NCBI GenBank assembly: GCA_963653155.1
Contig: CAVJWR010000001.1
Span: 56,771-120,770 of the forward strand
Reading direction: 5' to 3'
Source: UBA1731 sp963653155
Lineage (GTDB): Bacteria; Verrucomicrobiota; Kiritimatiellia; RFP12; UBA1067
Length of the DNA stretch: 64,000 bases
Shown: in pieces, positions 1 to 6,856 of the stretch
Position numbering within the stretch: position 1 is the first letter of the stretch
Layout: each line of letters opens with the position of its first letter
Program-made: the position numbers and the translations under genes
Notes under the pieces: generated by a model
Seen by the model: the letters and a program-made list of their open reading frames with translations, nothing else
What the model was told of the DNA's origin: nothing
Databases searched by the model: none

Positions 1-46
1 TTACGCTCGTAAGGTTTCCGGCCCTATAGTCAACAATCGCTGTCAT
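1..46 (-). CDS. hisH: HisH, imidazole glycerol phosphate synthase glutaminase subunit (5' end only)
   Basis: Reading leftward from an ATG at 46, the first 15 codons give MTAIVDYRAGNLTSV before the window ends. This is the conserved N-terminal strand and loop of HisH (family form: M-I-A-I-I-D-Y-G-M-G-N-L-x-S-V). HisH makes ammonia from glutamine for HisF in histidine biosynthesis. A GGAG ribosome site lies 5 nt upstream of the ATG, and the LpxC-like stop is 25 bp upstream, so it is probably the next gene in the same operon. Only 15 residues are visible; the catalytic Cys-His-Glu triad lies outside. The call rests on the N-terminal motif and the ribosome site. Confidence 0.75.
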   Translation of the reverse strand, partial: MTAIVDYRAGNLTSV

Positions 47-71
47 TTGCACTCCATCATACGCCCGGCCA

Positions 72-1097
72 TCAGGCGTCTTCCAATAGGTCGTTGCGGT
101 AGAGATGCCTCACCGCGTCGCAATCCTGCGTATGCCCAGCCCTGAACGACACGACAGTACCGACAAAGCGGTCCGGCCCGGTAAGCGCAAGTGCCGCCGT
201 GAGATCGAGAACGGCACGATGCCACACCGGCTCAAGGAACCGATCGGTCCCCTTGACGTTGAAGCGGGGTTCGCCATACCAGCGCTTCCGCCCATGGATG
301 AGAATGTTGTTCTTGTCGTATCCGAGATGGCGGGTGTCGGCGAAGAGCCATCCTATCGTCTTGGCGAGCTGGTACTGCCTGTGCGTGGCGTTCGTACGCG
401 CATACGAGCCGTAGCGGAACGTCTCTGGCGTAACGTCAAACACGATGCGCTGGTCGCCGATTATCGTGCGCCAGCTTATCCCCACGTCAAGTCGGAGCCG
501 CCGCGTTCCGTCATCCGGAATGAACATCAGGAAATCGCCTCTCGTTCCGGCAAACGCAAGCGGCTCCTTTACCGTGACGTACGTCGCACGCTCGTTCAGG
601 GGGACGATCTTCGCCTTGTCTATCGCCTCGACAAGCGGAAGCGACGAATCGTCGAATAGTGGCGGATCGCCGGAATTCGTCTTGAGCACCACATTGTCCA
701 GCCCAAGCCCCGCCTTGAGTGCGATGATGTGCTCGACCATCCGAAGGTAGTTGTGCGGCGATCCACTGCGCAAGACGAGGTTGCGGGCGCTCGTCCACAA
801 GTTTGAGATGTGTACCGCAGTGTCAAGCTGCTCTGGGAGATCTGTGCGGCGGATCCACCACCCGGGACGCGAAGAGGGCGCGAAAGTTATCGTGCGCCTT
901 TCGCTGCCCCGGAACGTGCCCACTCCAGACACACTCGTCTCTCCGGCGAGCGTGGTGCGGCTCGTGTTCCACCCTGACGAACGGGAAAGGCGCACGTCAT
1001 CCACGTGCATCGCGTCAAAACGAGATTTTGCGGCGGAGAACGAAGCCGCGTCACCGGCAACAAGCCGACACTTTGGATAGATAAAACTGCCGCCCAT
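72..1097 (-). CDS. lpxC: LpxC-like UDP-3-O-acyl-N-acetylglucosamine deacetylase, divergent
   Basis: LpxC is the zinc deacetylase committing lipid A synthesis, in the cytoplasm. The LpxC fold starts near residue 46 (T-S-V-S-G-V-G-T-F aligns with the family A-T-G-V-G-L-H-T-G). The VEH motif (E122, H123) supplies the general base and first zinc ligand, and the family G-L-G-L-D-N and D-x-S-S-x-P-x-V-E-A segments follow. H293 and D298 match the second zinc pair but are one residue further apart than in E. coli LpxC; R-A-G-H (H322) matches the catalytic His. The GGS-L-D-N loop is not recognisable. At 341 aa it has about 45 extra N-terminal residues; Met30 is an alternative start. Gap to the upstream gene is 4 bp. 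The divergence leaves open a related but different deacylase. Confidence 0.75.
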   Translation of the reverse strand: MGGSFIYPKCRLVAGDAASFSAAKSRFDAMHVDDVRLSRSSGWNTSRTTLAGETSVSGVGTFRGSERRTITFAPSSRPGWWIRRTDLPEQLDTAVHISNLWTSARNLVLRSGSPHNYLRMVEHIIALKAGLGLDNVVLKTNSGDPPLFDDSSLPLVEAIDKAKIVPLNERATYVTVKEPLAFAGTRGDFLMFIPDDGTRRLRLDVGISWRTIIGDQRIVFDVTPETFRYGSYARTNATHRQYQLAKTIGWLFADTRHLGYDKNNILIHGRKRWYGEPRFNVKGTDRFLEPVWHRAVLDLTAALALTGPDRFVGTVVSFRAGHTQDCDAVRHLYRNDLLEDA

Positions 1098-1101
1098 CGA
1101 A

Positions 1102-1728
1102 TTACTTCTTCCGCTTATCCTTTTTCTTCTCTGCCGGGGGATTCTCTATGTACTTGCGCATCTCCTTGGACATGTCGATGTCTATGCCGTATGCCATCGC
1201 GGCGGACTGGAGATCCTGCAGATACTGTCCGTAGTAGTTCGAATCGGGATTGACCTTGAACTTCGGGATGTCCACAGGCTTGATGATCGCCTTGGAGGCA
1301 TCGGGTGAGACCATTCCGAAAAGGGGCAGTCTGCGAACCGTCACCTCATCCGGCGGCGCAATCACGTCAAGCAACGCCCTTTCGTCGTCCGACAGCTTTT
1401 CGTACATCGCCTTCGGGGTGCGGCCATCGGCCTCCTTTTCCTTCTTGCTCAGGTCCAGGCGCATCGTATACACGAAGAAGCCCTTCGTGGCGAGTTCCTT
1501 GAAGAACTTGTTTGACATCACCTTTTTCACCGCCGACTCCATCGGAGTACCCTTGGCGACCGCGATGACAAAGATCGGGGCTTCGTACTTCTCGGCCTCC
1601 TTCTTGGCCGTAGCAAGCGAAGTGAACGACTTCATGGAAGACGGCAGCTTCTTCTTTTCCTTGCCCTCTTCACCTTGTGCGAAAAGCGACATCGCCGCCA
1701 CCGCAAGGGCCAACAGCATTTTCTTCAT
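1102..1728 (-). CDS. Secreted thioredoxin-fold-like protein, no CxxC
   Basis: 208 aa. Residues 1-18 are a signal peptide (M-K-K-M-L-L-A-L-A-V-A-A-M). The middle (about 35-140) follows the thioredoxin-like pattern of periplasmic proteins: Ala/Lys-rich helix, strand P-I-F-V-I-A-V, helix, strand F-F-V-Y-T-M-R-L-D-L, later L-P-L-F-G-M-V-S. The usual CxxC is absent, so a redox role is unlikely. The C-terminus is strongly basic (E-K-K-K-D-K-R-K-K). I chose ATG 1728 over a longer reading because AAGGAAAGGA lies just upstream and the signal peptide then starts properly. It begins 5 bp after the MurC-like stop and ends 4 bp before the LpxC-like gene, so they are co-transcribed. Function unknown. Confidence 0.6.
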   Translation of the reverse strand: MKKMLLALAVAAMSLFAQGEEGKEKKKLPSSMKSFTSLATAKKEAEKYEAPIFVIAVAKGTPMESAVKKVMSNKFFKELATKGFFVYTMRLDLSKKEKEADGRTPKAMYEKLSDDERALLDVIAPPDEVTVRRLPLFGMVSPDASKAIIKPVDIPKFKVNPDSNYYGQYLQDLQSAAMAYGIDIDMSKEMRKYIENPPAEKKKDKRKK

Positions 1729-1732
1729 GGGA

Positions 1733-2950
1733 CTATTCCTTTCCTTCAGCAAGGCTACGCGCCATCGCCGGGAGACCCGGATCTCGCGCGCCCGCGATTA
1801 CCACTGCACCGAACGCCGATGCCTGCGCCTTCAGAAGCCGCAAGACCTCTTCAGGGGTTTCAATGAACGACGAACCCTGCACGGCTGCCGCCAGCGCATC
1901 AGACTGGATACTCCGGTCTGCCGTACCTCCGGCATCGTACACAGGCATCACGATGAGCCGATCCTGCGGACGCAACTGCGAATTGAACATCTCCGCAAGC
2001 GAACCAAGCATCTTGCGGAGAGGGCCATACCCGTGTGGACGCCACACCACCGCCACTCCCTTGGGATGCCTATCCTGCAACGTGGCAAGCATCGCGTGAA
2101 GCTTCTCCGGGTTATGGGCGTAATCGTCATATATCTCAGCGCCATCGCATTTTCCGATGAACTGCATCCGGCGTTCCACACCTTTGAAATTGATGAGCGA
2201 TTCGCGGGCCTTCGCCTCGTCCGCACCGAGGGCCACAGCCATCGCCAGCGCAATCCCCGCATTCTGCCTGTTGTGGACTCCGGGCATCGAACTGTCGGCA
2301 TCGTAGATTGCCTTACGCCCGTCAATGACAGGCCCGGACACATTGGCGACAAAGGCATCGAACACCGCATCCATCTCGTCTTTGGAATAATGATCGGCAC
2401 TCGCATTAGTGACTATCGCCGCATACGGACTGAACGCCGCAAGCGACCTGTCGGACTCATCGACCTCGGCAACGGCATACTCGCCCTTTCCGTTCCTTAC
2501 CGATCCGTTCCAGCCGACCACCGCAGCCCCATTCACACAGAACGGATCAAGGCCGCAATCGGCAAGTATGGCGGAAAGCATTGCCGTTACCGTGGACTTT
2601 CCGCAAGTGCCAGCAACGGCAACAAGTTTATAGGAGGACAGCACCTCCGCGAGCGCCGTGGCACGATGAACTACGGGAATGCCAAGTTCCTTTGCCCGCA
2701 CAAGGCCGGGATTCTGCGGCTCGATCGCCGTAGAGACGATGACGCGATCCACCGAAGAGTCGATGCCGCTGCCGTCATCGGGATACACCTTCACGCCAAG
2801 CGCGGCAAGCCGACGAAGCGACTCAGGCATCACGCTTCCGCCAGTGGATGAAACAAGGCGGTCTGCACCGGATACGGAATGGCCGGTGCAGATGAGCGCA
2901 TGCGCAAGTGCGCTCATCCCAACTCCGCCTATTCCGATCAGGTGATCCAT
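1733..2950 (-). CDS. MurC/Mpl-like Mur ligase
   Basis: 405 aa. MurC joins L-alanine to UDP-MurNAc; Mpl joins the recycled tripeptide. Three Mur domains are visible: N-terminal UDP-binding (I-G-I-G-G-V-G-M-S-A-L-A, then S-T-A-I-E-x-x-N-P), central ATPase (A-G-T-C-G-K-S-T-V-T, E-V-D-E-S-D, V-T-N-x-x-A-D-H) and C-terminal (V-E-R-R-M-Q-F, D-D-Y-A-H-N-P, W-R-P-H). The P-loop has Cys where the family has His (GTHGKT). It is shorter than typical MurC (450-490 aa). ATG 2950 is preferred: it starts at the Rossmann motif with AGAGG upstream. It lies outside any division cluster, 16 bp after the AsmA-like gene. I infer a Mur ligase acting on a UDP-MurNAc compound; which amino acid is unclear. Confidence 0.75.
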   Translation of the reverse strand: MDHLIGIGGVGMSALAHALICTGHSVSGADRLVSSTGGSVMPESLRRLAALGVKVYPDDGSGIDSSVDRVIVSTAIEPQNPGLVRAKELGIPVVHRATALAEVLSSYKLVAVAGTCGKSTVTAMLSAILADCGLDPFCVNGAAVVGWNGSVRNGKGEYAVAEVDESDRSLAAFSPYAAIVTNASADHYSKDEMDAVFDAFVANVSGPVIDGRKAIYDADSSMPGVHNRQNAGIALAMAVALGADEAKARESLINFKGVERRMQFIGKCDGAEIYDDYAHNPEKLHAMLATLQDRHPKGVAVVWRPHGYGPLRKMLGSLAEMFNSQLRPQDRLIVMPVYDAGGTADRSIQSDALAAAVQGSSFIETPEEVLRLLKAQASAFGAVVIAGARDPGLPAMARSLAEGKE

Positions 2951-2966
2951 GCGCCCAGCCTCTGCT

Positions 2967-4022
2967 TCACTTTCCGAATGACTTGAAAAGGTTCTTAACG
3001 CCTTCCGTTGTCTTCTTCGCCGTGTCGCCAACCGCATCCACCGCAGCCTTGGCCCCGTCCACGGCAGATGCGGCAGTATCCCCAACGGCCTTCACTGCGC
3101 CACCAGCAGCCGTTGTTGCGGTCTCTCCGACAGACTTCACCGCAGTCGCCGTACCCTTCACAGCCGTAGTAGTCGCGTCGCCAACGGCCTTAACCGCAGT
3201 CTTCGTGTCTTCCGCCGCAGAGGCGGCAGTGTCCCCAACGGCTCCGACCGCCTCCTTTGCCGAAGATGTCGCATTCCCGACCGCCGAAGACGCATCCTTG
3301 ATGCCAGAACCGATGGCGCCACCCAAGGCCCCCAGACCTTCGCCAGCCGCAGACAGGCCCTTCACGAACGCATCCGTGAAAGCCTTGGCAACTTCACTGA
3401 ACGTCGCACCGCCGGACTCCTTGCCGATGTCCCGCATTTCAATGTCAATGATTGGCAGCGGCGGAACCATGTCGTTTTTAAATAGCTTGACCTTGGTTCC
3501 CGAAATGCGCACATGGTCTATTATGAACTTCATCTCCGACTTCTGCTTCTCTTCGGGCGCACTTTCCTCTTTGGGTTCGCCAGACCCAATGGTTTTGTCC
3601 ACATTGGCGAGTATCACATCCATGTTGTTCGTGCCCTTGTGGGAATAGTAGCTTGCGAACGTATCGTCTATGAGCAGTTCCCTTACATGAAGCCTGTTCC
3701 CGAAAAGCTCGGATATGGATACGTCCAAGGCAAACGACCTTACCGACAATGCCGGGGCGGAGCCGAAGCCATCCGGATTCGCGAGCCTCACGCCTTTGAC
3801 GCGCACTGTGCCAGACCATGGATTGACGTAGAAGCGCTCTAACGCGAACTCAGTGCCAGTGAACTTGGGCACCAGACTGCCGGCGATGCCGGTAGCCACC
3901 GGACTGATCCATAACGGCAATGTGGCCACAAGCAACAGCGCCAACGCCAGCAGACCGGCCACGCACCACAGCAGGCACTTGAATATCCTACAAAGACAAC
4001 CGCATTTCTTCTTTTCGCTCAT
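2967..4022 (-). CDS. AsmA/DUF748-like membrane-anchored envelope protein with Ala-rich repeats
   Basis: 351 aa. A short basic, Cys-rich N-terminus (K-K-K-C-G-C-L-C) leads into one membrane helix (about 19-40). Residues 45-205 resemble the AsmA/DUF748 N-terminal region of inner-membrane proteins facing the periplasm (W-S-G-T-V-R-V-K-G-V-R-L-A-N-P-D-G-F, then L-x-V-R-E-L-L-I-D-D). From about 257 to 345 there are five degenerate 16-18-residue repeats built on A-V-x-A-V-G-D-T-A, amphipathic and LEA-like. Start at ATG 4022 is supported by AAGGAG 7 nt upstream. It is first in the leftward operon with the MurC-like and LpxC-like genes, suggesting an envelope or lipid-transport role. The repeats replace the large domain of full AsmA proteins. 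Confidence 0.65.
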   Translation of the reverse strand: MSEKKKCGCLCRIFKCLLWCVAGLLALALLLVATLPLWISPVATGIAGSLVPKFTGTEFALERFYVNPWSGTVRVKGVRLANPDGFGSAPALSVRSFALDVSISELFGNRLHVRELLIDDTFASYYSHKGTNNMDVILANVDKTIGSGEPKEESAPEEKQKSEMKFIIDHVRISGTKVKLFKNDMVPPLPIIDIEMRDIGKESGGATFSEVAKAFTDAFVKGLSAAGEGLGALGGAIGSGIKDASSAVGNATSSAKEAVGAVGDTAASAAEDTKTAVKAVGDATTTAVKGTATAVKSVGETATTAAGGAVKAVGDTAASAVDGAKAAVDAVGDTAKKTTEGVKNLFKSFGK

Positions 4023-4124
4023 CGCCACTCCTTTCAGGAATTTGTTATCCGTGAATGATACCACATTTCAGTCCATAATGAAACGCCACCACGACATATG
4101 CCGCCACAAACGTTTCTTCCCAGT

Positions 4125-4385
4125 AACTCAATGCGACTACAATGGTCGCATTGAGTTGCGTCCCTCCCGTAACGGCGGTTGTGGACAACCGCCCTCCCTT
4201 CACGCATTTCACGGAAATGCGCCCACGGTGGGATTTTCGGTCGCAGAGGACTGCGACCCTCCCGTGGCGGCGACCTCATCGAGGTCGCCCTACCAAATCC
4301 CTAAATCCCCAAATGCAATCGTAAATCGTAAATCGAAAAATCATAAATTTCCACTATCCTCTACCAACTGCCAACTACCATCATT
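4125..4385. repeat. Composite intergenic palindrome cluster
   Basis: No gene seen. Five hairpins lie in tandem: 4125-4157 (13-bp arms AACTCAATGCGAC), 4174-4193 (GGCGGTTGT arms), 4203-4221 (CGCATTTC arms), 4239-4258 (GGTCGCAG, loop AGGA) and 4269-4289 (GGCGACCTC). Three of them run directly into CTCCC or CTACC. They are followed by AT-rich low-complexity DNA with iterations of ATCGTAA and of CTACCAACT. Similar modules recur near 7303, 33511 and 45950. Function unknown; they could terminate convergent transcripts or be a miniature repeat family. Confidence 0.7.
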
Positions 4386-4390
4386 GAATA

Positions 4391-4399
4391 TGCTATAAT
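4391..4399 (+). promoter_or_regulatory. Extended -10 promoter of larE-bioB
   Basis: TGCTATAAT is a perfect extended -10 box (TGN-TATAAT). Predicted transcription start is about 4406, giving a leader of about 36 nt before ATG 4443. The TTG at 4410 would put the start codon almost at the transcript end. No good -35 is visible. Confidence 0.6.
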
Positions 4400-4442
4400 T
4401 CACGCCGTTTTGCGCCAAAAGCGCAACCGCAACTGTGCAAAG

Positions 4443-5315
4443 ATGGAAAACGCCCAGCAGATGCCTGCCCACATCGCCACGAAGCTCAATTGGCTCCGCG
4501 AACGGCTCCATGGCCTCGGCAGCGCAATAGTGGCGTTTTCCGCAGGCGTAGATTCCACGTTCCTCCTATACGTGGCCCACGAAATGATGGGGGACAAGGC
4601 GGTTGCCGCAACAATACGTTCCCGCACGTTTCCGCATCGCGAGTTTGAGGAATCGCTTGCCTTCTGCAAAGCGCATGGCATAAGGCACATCATCGTGGAT
4701 TCCGATGAGCTTTCGTTGCCGTCATTCGTCGAGAACGCCCCAGACAGGTGCTATCACTGCAAAAAGGCGATCTTCTCAAAGCTCGTAAAATTGGCGAAGG
4801 AAGCCGGATATGCCGCCGTACTTGAGGGATCAAATCGCGACGACGATGGCGATTTCCGTCCGGGACGACGTGCCGTAAGGGAATTGGGCGTGGTCAGTCC
4901 GCTTCACGAGGCTGGCCTCACGAAATCTGACATACGAATCCTCTCAAGGTCGATGGGGCTTCCCACATGGAGCAAGCCGTCGTTCGCCTGTCTCGCATCG
5001 CGGATACCGTACGGAGAGCGCATCACATCCGAAGCCCTCGCCCGCATCGAAAAGGCTGAACAGTGGCTACTTGATTCCGGGATGGGCCTTACGCAACTGC
5101 GTGTGAGGGCTCATGGCGACCTTGCCCGAATTGAAGTGCCGCCGGCAGACATACCTCGCATCGCCAGCCGCGCATCGGATGTCTCGTCCGCACTGAGGGA
5201 CATCGGCTTCAGACAGGTCACGCTCGACCTCACCGGCTACCGCACCGGCAGCATGAACGAATCGCTTACCGGCGCAGAGCGCGAAGCGGCGGCAGACGGA
5301 ACCAGCGGAAAATGA
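4443..5315 (+). CDS. larE: LarE-family ATP-dependent sacrificial sulfur transferase
   Basis: 290 aa. PP-loop ATP pyrophosphatase fold with F-S-A-G-V-D-S-T (33-39) binding ATP. In lactobacilli LarE adenylates P2CMN, then donates sulfur from its own cysteine to build the nickel-pincer cofactor of lactate racemase. Family landmarks are present: R-C-Y-H-C-K (C103, C106), E-G-S-N-x-D-D, and K-P-S-F-A-C-L-A-S-R-I-P-Y-G with the candidate sacrificial C183. Length fits the family (about 270-290). ATG 4443 is chosen from the promoter position; no strong ribosome site is seen. No larB, larC or larA is in the window. bioB follows after 13 bp, so both sulfur-handling genes share a transcript. Confidence 0.85.
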   Translation: MENAQQMPAHIATKLNWLRERLHGLGSAIVAFSAGVDSTFLLYVAHEMMGDKAVAATIRSRTFPHREFEESLAFCKAHGIRHIIVDSDELSLPSFVENAPDRCYHCKKAIFSKLVKLAKEAGYAAVLEGSNRDDDGDFRPGRRAVRELGVVSPLHEAGLTKSDIRILSRSMGLPTWSKPSFACLASRIPYGERITSEALARIEKAEQWLLDSGMGLTQLRVRAHGDLARIEVPPADIPRIASRASDVSSALRDIGFRQVTLDLTGYRTGSMNESLTGAEREAAADGTSGK

Positions 5316-5328
5316 AGGAACCAAGCGC

Positions 5329-6264
5329 ATGAACGGAATCGACAAAGACGAAGCCTTGTCACTGCTCAAGCCCGAACGACGCAATGAACTGCGGACACGG
5401 GCGCACGACGTCACGGAGAAATGCATCGAGAAGCGGTTTGACTTCTGCTCAATCATAAACGCAAAAAGCGGCCGCTGCACGGAAGACTGCAAATGGTGCG
5501 CACAGTCAAGGCATTATAATACCGGGTGTGACACATACGGATGGGTGGGGACGGAAGCGTGCGTAAATGCCGCCAAGGAAGCGGAAGCCAACGGAGCAGA
5601 CCGCATCGGCATAGTCACATCCGGGAAACGCCTTTCCGCAAACGACCTCGACAACGTGTGCGCCGCATTGAGGGAAATGCACAAGACCACCAAGATCGGA
5701 CTGTGCGCGTCCCTTGGACTTCTCTCGGAAGATGACCTTGCCAGGCTAAAGGCCGCCGGACTCGAACGCATACACTGCAACATAGAGGCGGCACCGTCAC
5801 TGTTCAAGACGCTCTGCACCACGCACACCACTGCCGACAAGGTAAAGACGCTGCAAGCCGCAAAACGGCTTGGGTTCCAGATATGCTGCGGCGGCATAAT
5901 CGGCATGGGGGAGACCGACGAACAACTGGTGGAGTTCGCATTCGCCCTGAAGGAAATTGCACCCGATTGCATCCCCGTAAATGTACTTCACCCGATAAAG
6001 GGCACTCCGCTTGGTGATCGCGCAATCCTCGATCCCGACCGGGTAATAGATTCTGTCGCGCTCCTGCGACGCGTGAATCCCACGATTCCGCTCCGCTTTG
6101 CGGGCGGCAGACGGGACATGGACGACGAGACGGCCGCAAAGTGCATCCACGTTGGGATGTCCGCCGGCATAGCCGGCCCGCTCCTCACTACGCCTGGCGC
6201 CGACTTTAACGACGACCGCGAACTTGCGATCCGCGCCGGCTACACGGTGAGTGCCGCAAAATAA
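5329..6264 (+). CDS. bioB: Biotin synthase, radical SAM, resembling the anaerobe (type II) class
   Basis: 311 aa. BioB inserts sulfur into dethiobiotin in the last step of biotin synthesis. The radical-SAM cluster motif is C50-x3-C54-x2-C57 (G-R-C-T-E-D-C-K-W-C-A-Q-S). The E. coli auxiliary [2Fe-2S] ligands are only partly kept: Cys97 is replaced by Gly94 (R-I-G-I-V-T-S-G-K), while C126, C186 or C187, and an Arg in G-G-R-R-D-M remain. Extra cysteines C150, C163 and the C186-C187 pair, and H-C-N-I-E-A instead of N-H-N-L-D-T, resemble BioBs of strict anaerobes described as using a different auxiliary cluster. AAGGA precedes the ATG. No other biotin gene is nearby. Confidence 0.88.
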   Translation: MNGIDKDEALSLLKPERRNELRTRAHDVTEKCIEKRFDFCSIINAKSGRCTEDCKWCAQSRHYNTGCDTYGWVGTEACVNAAKEAEANGADRIGIVTSGKRLSANDLDNVCAALREMHKTTKIGLCASLGLLSEDDLARLKAAGLERIHCNIEAAPSLFKTLCTTHTTADKVKTLQAAKRLGFQICCGGIIGMGETDEQLVEFAFALKEIAPDCIPVNVLHPIKGTPLGDRAILDPDRVIDSVALLRRVNPTIPLRFAGGRRDMDDETAAKCIHVGMSAGIAGPLLTTPGADFNDDRELAIRAGYTVSAAK

Positions 6265-6265
6265 C

Positions 6266-6331
6266 GTCGCTGTGACACAGCGACATTTCATCTCCTATCC
6301 ATAATGGCACGGGGCGTCACACTTGTGTGAC
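6266..6331. promoter_or_regulatory. Two palindromes sharing TGTGACA, candidate upstream activator sites
   Basis: Palindrome 1 is GTCGCTGTGACACAGCGAC at 6266-6284 (9-bp arms, 1-nt centre). Palindrome 2 is GTCACACTTGTGTGAC at 6316-6331 (7-bp arms). Their centres lie about 125 and 76 bp upstream of the predicted sigma-54 start near 6400, the usual distance for enhancer-binding protein sites. Palindrome 1 follows the bioB stop directly and could alternatively act as its terminator, although no T-run follows. Confidence 0.5.
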
Positions 6332-6373
6332 AAACTGGCGCACTCCACGCCCGTTCTGCATCACCCATTGGGT

Positions 6374-6388
6374 TGGCACGGCAATTGC
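6374..6388 (+). promoter_or_regulatory. Sigma-54 (RpoN) promoter of the hsp20 pair
   Basis: TGGCACGGCAATTGC matches the sigma-54 consensus TGGCACG-N4-TTGC at every defined position. The GG (6375-6376) and GC (6387-6388) are 10 bp apart, as required for the -24/-12 elements. Predicted start is near 6400, leaving AAGGAG in the leader of ATG 6426. Confidence 0.85.
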
Positions 6389-6425
6389 GTATACGTAGCG
6401 TGTGAACAAAAGAAGGAGCAAACAA

Positions 6426-6839
6426 ATGAATACACTATTGAACATAGATCCATGGAACATATTGAGCGACCTTCTCGACGCAGACAGTCAGGCGTTCAAG
6501 GATGTAAGGGCAAGGGCCTGCGGACATTTCCCGCCCGTCAACGTATTCCTTGATGACGATGCGGCAATCATAGACCTGTTGCTTCCCGGCAAGACGGCAA
6601 AAGATATCGAGCTGTCCCTTGAACCTCAGGCGGTAGTCATCGCCGACAAGCCGGCTGAAACGACCGATGCCGCAACCGGCAAGCCAACCGTCGCACAACC
6701 CGCATGGTCGCGCCGTCTGGCACTGCCATTCAGGGTCGATGCAGAGAAAGCCAACGCGAAATTCACGAACGGCATTCTCAGGATCGAGCTTCCGAAGGCA
6801 GAGAAGGCCGGAATCCGTCATATCGCAATCGAAGGCTAA
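6426..6839 (+). CDS. Hsp20-family small heat shock protein (first of pair)
   Basis: 137 aa. ATP-independent holdase binding unfolding proteins in the cytoplasm. The alpha-crystallin domain spans about 38-135: strand F-P-P-V-N-V-F-L-D-D-D-A, then L-L-L-P-G, W-S-R-R-L-A-L-P-F-R-V and A-K-F-T-N-G-I-L-R-I-E-L-P. The N-terminal arm (N-I-D-P-W-N-I-L-S-D-L-L) is short. ATG 6426 follows AAGGAG by 7 nt; upstream readings would start inside the promoter. It begins a two-gene operon with the next Hsp20 gene, driven by the sigma-54 promoter. Confidence 0.9.
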   Translation: MNTLLNIDPWNILSDLLDADSQAFKDVRARACGHFPPVNVFLDDDAAIIDLLLPGKTAKDIELSLEPQAVVIADKPAETTDAATGKPTVAQPAWSRRLALPFRVDAEKANAKFTNGILRIELPKAEKAGIRHIAIEG

Positions 6840-6856
6840 ACGAAAGGAGAAAAGAA

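Noticed and set aside
72..1097. Possible LpxC-FabZ fusion as in some PVC bacteria
   Set aside because: The protein ends shortly after the catalytic His region; no FabZ motif follows.
1250..2851. 533-codon plus-strand reading
   Set aside because: Antisense to the MurC-like gene and its neighbour; no family motif, no ribosome site. It reflects codon bias of the real minus-strand genes.
4034..4279. 81-codon minus-strand reading
   Set aside because: Consists of the palindrome repeats and promoter region of the AsmA-like gene.
4125..4385. CRISPR array
   Set aside because: The repeats are palindromes of different sequence without regular spacers, and no cas gene is in the window.
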